Source: Kiritimatiellia bacterium
GTDB lineage: Bacteria; Verrucomicrobiota; Kiritimatiellia; RFP12; UBA1067
Assembly (NCBI GenBank): GCA_017405115.1
Contig: JAFRBA010000202.1
Span: 14,716 to 78,715 of the forward strand
Reading direction: 5' to 3'
Length of the DNA: 64,000 bases
The notes beneath the pieces were generated by a model, which saw only the letters and a list, made by a program, of their open reading frames with translations, ran no database searches and had not been told where the DNA came from. Positions 42,660-49,820 of the stretch are shown in pieces. The position numbers were made by a program, and so were the translations under genes. The first letter of the stretch is position 1. Each line of letters starts with the position of its first letter.

Positions 42660-44027
42660 ATGGGTTATGCAAACAGAAGACTTCGGCCTGCGAACGGAAA
42701 CTTCAATAGCCGTGTGCTGAAACCCGCAAAGAAGATGTCTTATTGGATTGTGTGGGGCGGAGCACTGTTGTTGTTACTTGTTGTTGGTGGTGCGGCGGCT
42801 TTATGTCTTTCTCCGAGAATCGAAATCCAGATGCAGAGAAAGGCGGCGGAAGCGGGTGATGCAGAAGCAATGTATAAACTAGGTTTGTGTTATAAGGAGG
42901 GCAAAGGTGTTAAGAAAAATGGAAGTGAGGCTGCGAATTGGTTCCTGAAGTCTGCAAAGAAGGGGAATGTCGATGCGATGTTTAGCCTTGGAGAGCTTTA
43001 TCATAAAGGTGAGGGTGTTGAAGCAGATATTAGTGAGGCGGTAAAATGGTGGCGAAAGGCGGCCGTGGGGCGTATGGGGAGTCGTCTGGCGATGAGTAGT
43101 CTTGGCAAGTGTTACTATCTCGGAGAAGGTGTGGAGCAGGACTTTGTCGAGGCTGTGAAGTGGTTTCAGAAGGGGGCCGAGGGGTGTATGGGAAATTCTT
43201 TGGCAATGAACAGTCTTGGCTGGTGTTATTATCGCGGGAAAGGTGTGGAGCAGGATTTTGTTGAAGCAGTTAAGTGGTTTCGGAATGCAGCGGATCGGGG
43301 GAATGTAAGGGCGATGAACAATCTTGGCTGGTGTTATTATCGCGGAGAAGGTGTGGAGCAGGATTTTGTCGAGGCAGTGAAGTGGTGGAGGAATGCGGCG
43401 GACCGGGGGGATGTAAATACGATGAACAATCTTGGGTTGTGCTATTTCTGCGGCAATGGCGTGGAAAAAAATTTTGATGAGGCAGTTAAGTGGTTTCGGA
43501 ATGCGGCGGACCGGGGGAATACATCGGCGATGAGAAATCTTGGGTTGTGCTATTTGCGGGGGAACGGTGTTAAAAAGGATGCAGATACGGGATTATGGTG
43601 GTATCTTAGGTCGGCGCGGTATGGGGAGGGAGATTGCGATGATGTCGTTCATGTACCTGTTCATGAGGGATTGCATGAAAACTCAGAAAAAGTGCTAACC
43701 GAATTGATGAAACAGGAGCAGGAATTGGAAAGAGATAGATGGGGGAAGGCTACGAGATCGCCCAGTGGATGTATGCAGAATAATGAGGATGTTCGACTCT
43801 TTAGAGATATGGGTTTTAGGGAAAGTACATCACGAGCGATGGCCGAAGAATATAGCGATGCGCACTCTCAGATGAAGGGCAGAGGTGGTGAGGTCAGGCT
43901 GAGTGATAGGGAGATTCGTATTCGGGCGGATGCTCAGCGGTTGAAGAATTCTGGAAGATGTGATAATGATAATACTGCACGAGCGGCGGCAGAGGCGAAG
44001 GAGGCAATGCGAAACCTCTTTCGATGA
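42660..44027 (+). CDS. Membrane-anchored Sel1-repeat protein
   Basis: A 455-residue protein. One membrane helix (about 27-50) is followed by seven to eight 36-residue Sel1 repeats (about 60-330), each with A-x-LG-x-CYxxGxGVxxDxxEAVKWxxxAA. Repeats 3-6 are nearly identical in DNA. The C-terminal 120 residues are charged, with a possible UBA-like segment (LFRDMGFRESTSRAMAEEY). Sel1 proteins scaffold protein complexes. GGAGGA precedes the ATG. Confidence 0.85.
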   Translation: MGYANRRLRPANGNFNSRVLKPAKKMSYWIVWGGALLLLLVVGGAAALCLSPRIEIQMQRKAAEAGDAEAMYKLGLCYKEGKGVKKNGSEAANWFLKSAKKGNVDAMFSLGELYHKGEGVEADISEAVKWWRKAAVGRMGSRLAMSSLGKCYYLGEGVEQDFVEAVKWFQKGAEGCMGNSLAMNSLGWCYYRGKGVEQDFVEAVKWFRNAADRGNVRAMNNLGWCYYRGEGVEQDFVEAVKWWRNAADRGDVNTMNNLGLCYFCGNGVEKNFDEAVKWFRNAADRGNTSAMRNLGLCYLRGNGVKKDADTGLWWYLRSARYGEGDCDDVVHVPVHEGLHENSEKVLTELMKQEQELERDRWGKATRSPSGCMQNNEDVRLFRDMGFRESTSRAMAEEYSDAHSQMKGRGGEVRLSDREIRIRADAQRLKNSGRCDNDNTARAAAEAKEAMRNLFR

Positions 44028-44089
44028 ACATATCTAAGTTATAGTTTCAGTCAACAAAACGCAAACTAACTTCACAAAGGAGAAAAACC

Positions 44090-45670
44090 ATGGCATGGAA
44101 TCAGTCAATAACGAATACCACGAACCAGAACAAGGAATCTAAGATATTGAAAAAGCCGGAATGCAAACGGCCAAAATGTGTTACCTTTGTATTTTGGTTG
44201 TATATTGTGTTGGGCATTATCGTCCCGGTCTGCAAACTTGATCATCTATTTTCCATCTATCCGTGGACGGATTTTGCTAGTGCTTGCATCGTCGGACTCC
44301 TGATGCTTGATTGTGCGAGGATGATTTCAAAAAGAAACATGACAGCGGTGCTTCTGTCCGCCCTTACATTGTTCGCTTCTGGATGGATTCTGGGTGGTAC
44401 GATGGTCTCGGCTTTTATTTGTATAATGCCAATGATATTCCTGATGTTGCCACATAGCATAAGTTGGCTCAAACTCAACAATCGATTTTCAGTGTCTGCA
44501 CTGCTTGGCTCAATCGTCATGGTCTCTGTTAGTTATCGGCTATGTTTTGTGTCGAGTGTCACGCATAATGTTATTTCAAATACGAACCCACTCTCGGTTG
44601 TCGTGCCAGGTGACAAAGCACGCGGTAAAGAATTTCCGTGGCAGTATTATTGGCTGCATGGTCGTATGATTGGTCAGTTCTATGCTCGATACAATCAGGA
44701 TGGCGAATGTTGTTATGTAAAATTGGATGGATCGGGCACGCCTTTCTGGGAGAATGTTATTGGCCTTTGCAACGAAAGATTTGACAATCGGATTCAATGG
44801 TCTGATGCCGTCACTGCCAAAGGACGTGAAACAGAAGAAGGTCTTCCAGTGTTGTGTGGGACCGTTGATAAAAAGATTATTATGATTTTCCCGAGGGATA
44901 AAGATTCTGTTTCTGGGACGCTGTTGGTTTGCGATTCGCAATTGGATTCAGAATTGGACTTCTTGTTTGCATTGCCGGATGAGAATGAAGCAATGGCACT
45001 ACTGAATTATTTTCTGGACAATCGTGACAGGCTTCTTTCCGTGGAACTTGATGTCGATGGGGCGCAACGTAGTAAGCTGGAAGATATATGCAAAGGACTG
45101 ACGATACTGCGTGATCAGGCGGAGATGCTGGAGGATCTGGCATTGGCGATTATGCCTCCAATTGGTAGGATCGAGGATCTACGGGTGGCAAAGATGGTGG
45201 AATCATTTGAGTTGCGGCGAAAGACAATGCATGAGCTGGCATGCGGCATCTGGTGGACTGCGAATATGGCGGTGACGGCCATTGAATACAATACAAAGGC
45301 GCTTGCGATGCCGCGACATGAGCGAATGCAACTTCGCAGGCAGTATTTGGAGAAAGACCCTCCTGTTCCAGATGAACTATTGCCAATGGATCCGAAGGAT
45401 CATAGTGGCCAAAATAGGGTTTTCGATAATCTTGCAAGACAATTCAAAGAGGGACGGGAGGCGCTTTATTGGGAATTGCATGAGAAAACCGGATACAGCT
45501 TGGGTAGGCCATATAATCCTGAACATGGGAACCAAGGTCGCCGACAGTCGTCTGCCGCTCCAGACCAGAGTGCGCACAAAAAGAACGACCCGATTGATTC
45601 CTTTTACGGAAGCAAAGATCGGCAGAAGCTGTACGGCCTGCCGTTCCGGAACGGGCTGGGGACGTACTGA
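44090..45670 (+). CDS. Orphan membrane protein
   Basis: A 526-residue protein. Four or five membrane helices lie within residues 30-165. The remaining 360 residues are soluble, with no known domain, and end in a low-complexity polar tail. AAAGGAG lies upstream of the ATG. Placed between the Sel1-repeat gene and small membrane/secreted genes, it is probably part of the same system. Confidence 0.6.
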   Translation: MAWNQSITNTTNQNKESKILKKPECKRPKCVTFVFWLYIVLGIIVPVCKLDHLFSIYPWTDFASACIVGLLMLDCARMISKRNMTAVLLSALTLFASGWILGGTMVSAFICIMPMIFLMLPHSISWLKLNNRFSVSALLGSIVMVSVSYRLCFVSSVTHNVISNTNPLSVVVPGDKARGKEFPWQYYWLHGRMIGQFYARYNQDGECCYVKLDGSGTPFWENVIGLCNERFDNRIQWSDAVTAKGRETEEGLPVLCGTVDKKIIMIFPRDKDSVSGTLLVCDSQLDSELDFLFALPDENEAMALLNYFLDNRDRLLSVELDVDGAQRSKLEDICKGLTILRDQAEMLEDLALAIMPPIGRIEDLRVAKMVESFELRRKTMHELACGIWWTANMAVTAIEYNTKALAMPRHERMQLRRQYLEKDPPVPDELLPMDPKDHSGQNRVFDNLARQFKEGREALYWELHEKTGYSLGRPYNPEHGNQGRRQSSAAPDQSAHKKNDPIDSFYGSKDRQKLYGLPFRNGLGTY

Positions 45671-45724
45671 TGGAGAGGATGGCGAGAGTTTCCTGTCGCT
45701 GGATAAAATAGGAGTAAAATTCTT

Positions 45725-45922
45725 ATGAAACGATTAGCAGTGTGGTTGTCCGTGATGATGTGTTTCTTCGGCTCTTGCCAGTTGTATGCAGCGCCATCCG
45801 CTGGAGGACTTGTTTTCCTGTACCGCTATGCCAGAGAGCATAGTTGGCCACGGTGGGTGTTTTTGTTAATTGGTGTCGCGTGGATTTGCTTGTGGTTTAG
45901 CGACAAGAAAAAGAAAGAGTAA
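45725..45922 (+). CDS. Small membrane protein
   Basis: A 65-residue protein. A signal-like helix (1-22, ending LYAAPS) and a second helix (about 42-58) are followed by a DKKKKE cytoplasmic tail. No family is recognised. It sits between the orphan membrane gene and the repeat-protein gene. Confidence 0.55.
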   Translation: MKRLAVWLSVMMCFFGSCQLYAAPSAGGLVFLYRYAREHSWPRWVFLLIGVAWICLWFSDKKKKE

Positions 45923-45954
45923 TCCGTGAACTGTCATGATGAGAAAGGTACAAC

Positions 45955-46452
45955 ATGAAAAAAGAAATGATGGCAACGATAGGAATGCTTTGCGCGGCGG
46001 AGCTGTTCGCGCAGTCGTTTAACACGACCTACTACGCTCCGAATGGAGTGTATTGCGGGTCGGCGCAGACAATTAGGAATGGAAACTCCACACGGACGAC
46101 GTTTTACAATCAAAACGGCATGTATGGCGGAAGTGCCCAAACCTTCGGGACTGGTACGCAGACGACATTCTTCAACCAGAACGGCTTGTATGGCGGTAGT
46201 GCACGGACGTCCAAGAATGGCAATACGGTCAATACGACATATTACAATGCAAACGGCTTATACGGAGGAACCTCGCAGAGCACGACTTTCGGCAACCAGA
46301 CGACTACCCAGCACTATGGCGCGAATGGCATGCCAGCTGGCAGGTCTGTCACGACGACATTCGGCAACCAGACAACAACCAGGTACTACAATCAGTACGG
46401 AATGCCGGCTGGGTCGTCGACACAGAACAACAGCACCTTCGGGCAGCCGTAG
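45955..46452 (+). CDS. Secreted NG-Y-GG repeat protein
   Basis: A 165-residue protein. After a signal peptide (about 1-19, ending LFAQS) it is built of five to six repeats of about 25 residues with the pattern T-T-[FY]-[YF]-x-x-N-G-[MLV]-Y-G-G-S-A-Q-T. Such Tyr/Asn/Gly repeats suggest an extracellular beta fibre or coat. It is the last gene of the AT-rich operon. Confidence 0.65.
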   Translation: MKKEMMATIGMLCAAELFAQSFNTTYYAPNGVYCGSAQTIRNGNSTRTTFYNQNGMYGGSAQTFGTGTQTTFFNQNGLYGGSARTSKNGNTVNTTYYNANGLYGGTSQSTTFGNQTTTQHYGANGMPAGRSVTTTFGNQTTTRYYNQYGMPAGSSTQNNSTFGQP

Positions 46453-46526
46453 CGGGCGAGAGGTTTTTAAGTCCGCTGAAAGCAAGCGCCGTGGTTTGCG
46501 ACGCGAGCCGCTGGCGACGATTTCTG

Positions 46527-46535
46527 TGGTATAAT
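46527..46535 (+). promoter_or_regulatory. Extended -10 box of bioDA
   Basis: TGGTATAAT, then 9 nt, then ATG 46545, without a ribosome site. It is near-leaderless, slightly longer than the 7-nt spacing of other genes. No BirA-type operator was seen. Confidence 0.65.
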
Positions 46536-46544
46536 GTGCGGAAC

Positions 46545-48524
46545 ATGGCAAGGAGAGAGATACTGTTCGTTTCCGGCATCGGGACTGGTGTCGGCAAGAG
46601 CGTCGTGACCGGGGAGCTTGCGCGGCGGCTGCGCGCCGCCGGCCGCGACGCGATCACTGTAAAGCTCGTGCAGACCGGCAACGTCGGTCGCTCGGAGGAT
46701 CTGGAACTGCACCGGCGCCTCATGGGCGGAGTGCGCTTCCCGGAGGATGACTCCGGACTAACTGCGCCGCAGATATTCGCCTATCCGGCCTCCGCCGACC
46801 TGGCCGCGCGCCTCGAGGGCCGCAAGGTCGACCTGCGCAGGATGGTCCGCTCGGTGAACGCGTGCGCGCGGCGCCACGAGATCGTGCTGGTCGAGTCGGC
46901 CGGCGGGCTTTTCGTGCCACTAACGGCGAAGACGCTAACTATCGACCTCGCCGCCAGGGAGCGCTGGCCCGTCGTCCTCGTCACGAACGGCTGCCTCGGC
47001 TCCATCAACCACACGCTCGCGGCAGTCGAGGCGATCCGCAGACGCGGCCTCGAGATCCGCCGGGTTGTATACGACTGGGCGCCCGACGTCGACCCTGCGA
47101 TAGACGCGGACACCCCCCGCACCATAGAGCGCTTCCTTCGGCAGTGGGGCGTCGATGCGCCTGTCGAGACGCTGGGGCGGATCGAGGTTCCGGCGGACAA
47201 GGACTCGCTGGCGAAGGCGCAGTCCATTCGCCGCTACGACCGCCGCCGCATCTGGCATCCGTATGCTTCGCTGAAGGACCCTCCGCCCGTGCGCGTCGCC
47301 GTGTCGGCCTCTGGGGTGGACGTATCGCTTGCCGACGGCCGCCGACTGGTGGACGCGGTGTCCAGCTGGTGGTGCGTTGCCCACGGCCACAACCACCCCG
47401 CGATAGCGGAGGCGATACGGCGGCAGAGCCGCGAGATGTGCCATGTCATGTTCGGCGGGTTCACGCATGCGCCCGCCGTCTCGCTGGCGGAACGCCTTGC
47501 GGCCATGGCCCCGCGCGGCCTCGACCGGGTCTTCTTCGCCGACTCCGGTTCAATTGCCGTCGAGGTCGCGGTTAAGATGGCGCTTCAGTACCAGCACGCG
47601 AAGGGACGTCCTCGCCGCACCAAGATGCTTGCCCTTAAGGGCGGGTACCACGGCGACACCGCATGCGCGATGGCGCTTTCCGACCCGGACGGCATGCACA
47701 CACTCTTCGCCGGCATGATGCCTCGGCACTTCTTCGCGGACAAGCCGTCCGTTCCGCTCGGAGGGCGCTGGAGCGATGCCGCGGGCGATTCGATCCGCGA
47801 TGCCGTGCGCCGGCACCGCGACGAGATCGCCGGCATCGTCTGCGAACCGGTGATGCAGGCCGCCAACGCGATGAACTTCTACCATCCGAACTACCTGCGG
47901 CTTCTGCGCGCCATTGCGGACGAGAACGACTTCGTGCTCGTCTTCGACGAGATAGCGTCCGGATTCCATCGCACGGGGCCCAGGTGGGCGGCGGAGGCTG
48001 CGGGCGTGCGGCCGGACGTGATGACGGTCGGCAAGGCGCTTACCGGCGGCCACATCACGCTTGCGGCGACTCTGGCGTCCGCAAAGGTCGCGGACGCGAT
48101 CTCCAACGGGCGTCCGAGCGCGTTCATGCACGGCCCGACCTACATGGCGAACCCGCTCGCGTGCGCGGCGGGCGTGGCGTCGCTCGACCTGTTCGCCAGG
48201 TCCGACTACAAGGCGTCCGTCCGGCGCATCGAAGGCGAGCTGCGCTCCGGGTTGGAGTCCGCGAGGTCTCTTCCCAACGTGCGCGACGTGCGCGTCCTCG
48301 GCGCCGTCGGCGTGGTCGAGGTCGAACGAATGCCATCCCGCGCCGACATCGACCGCGTCATTGACTCACACGGCGTGTGGCTGAGGCCGTTTGCGAACTT
48401 CATCTATACGATGCCTCCGCTCGTGACGGACTCCGCGACCGTCTCGCGCATCACCGCCGCGATGCTCGACCTCGCGTCTGCACCGCCAGGCCCCGAGCCT
48501 GCGGACGGGGACTTCCACGAATAG
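46545..48524 (+). CDS. BioD-BioA fusion: dethiobiotin synthetase plus DAPA aminotransferase
   Basis: A 659-residue protein. Residues 1-225 are BioD: P-loop GIGTGVGKS, then LVQTG and VESAGGLFVPL. From about 230 on it is BioA: DRRRIWHPYASLKDP, SSWWCVAHGHNHP, GGYHGDTACAM, DEIASGFHRTG and the PLP lysine in GKALTGGH (about 497). Together they turn KAPA into dethiobiotin in two consecutive steps. The order BioD then BioA is the same as in plant BIO3-BIO1. Confidence 0.93.
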   Translation: MARREILFVSGIGTGVGKSVVTGELARRLRAAGRDAITVKLVQTGNVGRSEDLELHRRLMGGVRFPEDDSGLTAPQIFAYPASADLAARLEGRKVDLRRMVRSVNACARRHEIVLVESAGGLFVPLTAKTLTIDLAARERWPVVLVTNGCLGSINHTLAAVEAIRRRGLEIRRVVYDWAPDVDPAIDADTPRTIERFLRQWGVDAPVETLGRIEVPADKDSLAKAQSIRRYDRRRIWHPYASLKDPPPVRVAVSASGVDVSLADGRRLVDAVSSWWCVAHGHNHPAIAEAIRRQSREMCHVMFGGFTHAPAVSLAERLAAMAPRGLDRVFFADSGSIAVEVAVKMALQYQHAKGRPRRTKMLALKGGYHGDTACAMALSDPDGMHTLFAGMMPRHFFADKPSVPLGGRWSDAAGDSIRDAVRRHRDEIAGIVCEPVMQAANAMNFYHPNYLRLLRAIADENDFVLVFDEIASGFHRTGPRWAAEAAGVRPDVMTVGKALTGGHITLAATLASAKVADAISNGRPSAFMHGPTYMANPLACAAGVASLDLFARSDYKASVRRIEGELRSGLESARSLPNVRDVRVLGAVGVVEVERMPSRADIDRVIDSHGVWLRPFANFIYTMPPLVTDSATVSRITAAMLDLASAPPGPEPADGDFHE

Positions 48525-48757
48525 CTACACAGCAGATCTGTAGCGGTGGAGGGCGTCGGGTTCGCCTCGCACGGTTGGAGACTGGCTGCGCGGCAGGTCG
48601 AGGCGGCGTGAAAGGGGACATGCCGATGCAATGCGCCCTGCATACACCTTGGAGACGTCCCCGGAGGATTGCAACGTAAAATACCGCAATTTTCAATGAA
48701 ATGACGCGATGAATCGTGCCCTTGACGAGTCTCTGGGGGTGTGCTACAATACAGTTC
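48525..48757 (+). other. Intergenic hairpins and leaderless promoter
   Basis: GCTACA/TGTAGC (48524-48544) straddles the bioDA stop and may act as a weak terminator. GGGGAC/GTCCCC (48614-48662) brackets an ATGCA/TGCAT stem. TTGACG (48722-48727), 17 bp and TACAAT (48745-48750) form a promoter 7 nt before ATG 48758. No gene is seen. Confidence 0.55.
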
Positions 48758-49804
48758 ATGATGAGCAACAGTAGGGCTACGGCGTTCGTGACGGCGCTGA
48801 TTTTATCAGTGTACGCGGCGTTTGCGGCAGATGCGGCGTTAAAAGCGCCAAAGCCATCGGCAAGTGATGGCAAATACAGGTGCAGGGTGCGCGTGGCATG
48901 GAAGTCCGTTCCCGGGGCCGTCCGCTACAAAGTCCGCCGGGGAAACAGCGGAAACTACTCCAAGTCGCGCGTGATAGCGACAACGAAGCGTACATCGTAC
49001 ATGGACTGGGACGCCAGAGAAGACGCGAAGTGCTATTATTGGATTGTTCCGGTCGACAGTCGAGGGAAAAGATATGTTGGCAAGTCAAGGTATGATGCCG
49101 GACATGTCAAGCCCGTGGTTCGAATATGGGGTGCAGAAGCGCTGTGTGCCGGCGACAAGGAGGAGTACGCTCTTGTATTCTCATGCTCGGAGGCAATTGG
49201 CAAATATGGCTGGAAGATTGTCTCCGGCGGGAACAGGGCGACGATTTCAAAGTCCGGCGTTTTGCATGCGAAGAAGCCTGGCAAAGTGGTCATACAGGCG
49301 AAAGTGCTCGGTAAAAGTACGAGATTGGTTGTGACTGTGAAAGAGAAGATTTGGGTGCGGGACAACGGCGATGTCGGCTGGCTTTTCAAGGCCAATGATT
49401 TCTCAAACTGCCTGTCGCGGGCGGAGAACGACCATGTGCCGCTTGTCGCGATTCTAGGTACGTATGAGTGTCAGCCATGCAAGGAGTTAAAGGGTGACAT
49501 AACTAGCTATGCCAAGATGCCCGTGGGTGCAATTGTCTGCCTCGTTGAATATTATGGCTCAGCCTATGACTCGTGGGAGGAAAAGGCTGCGAACGTGCCT
49601 GGATGGGACTGGTTTACGTCGCATGGCACAGGACATTTTCCAAAAGTGGTATTCTATTGGAACAAAGGCAATGGAGAAGTTGTTGACGAACGCCAGTGCT
49701 GGACTGTTGACTGGCCGGAGAAGGAGCATTCCTACCATGCGCGGACTTCTTCTGAACTCTTTAAGCGCGCCAATGAACTTTTCATGGGTGTTAGGTTCCG
49801 ATAA
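48758..49804 (+). CDS. Secreted protein with Ig-like modules and a thioredoxin-like domain
   Basis: A 348-residue protein. The signal peptide ends near residue 24 (AFAAD). Residues 38-115 resemble a fibronectin-III fold (VAWKSVPGAVRYKVRR). A BIg-like domain follows to about 205 (SKSGVLHAKKPGKVVIQAK). The C-terminus resembles thioredoxin: VPLVAILGTYECQPCKELK holds a CxxC, and HFPKVVFYW resembles the cis-Pro strand. A periplasmic redox or chaperone role is possible. It is leaderless by spacing. Confidence 0.65.
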   Translation: MMSNSRATAFVTALILSVYAAFAADAALKAPKPSASDGKYRCRVRVAWKSVPGAVRYKVRRGNSGNYSKSRVIATTKRTSYMDWDAREDAKCYYWIVPVDSRGKRYVGKSRYDAGHVKPVVRIWGAEALCAGDKEEYALVFSCSEAIGKYGWKIVSGGNRATISKSGVLHAKKPGKVVIQAKVLGKSTRLVVTVKEKIWVRDNGDVGWLFKANDFSNCLSRAENDHVPLVAILGTYECQPCKELKGDITSYAKMPVGAIVCLVEYYGSAYDSWEEKAANVPGWDWFTSHGTGHFPKVVFYWNKGNGEVVDERQCWTVDWPEKEHSYHARTSSELFKRANELFMGVRFR

Positions 49805-49820
49805 AAGAAAGGGCTGCTGA

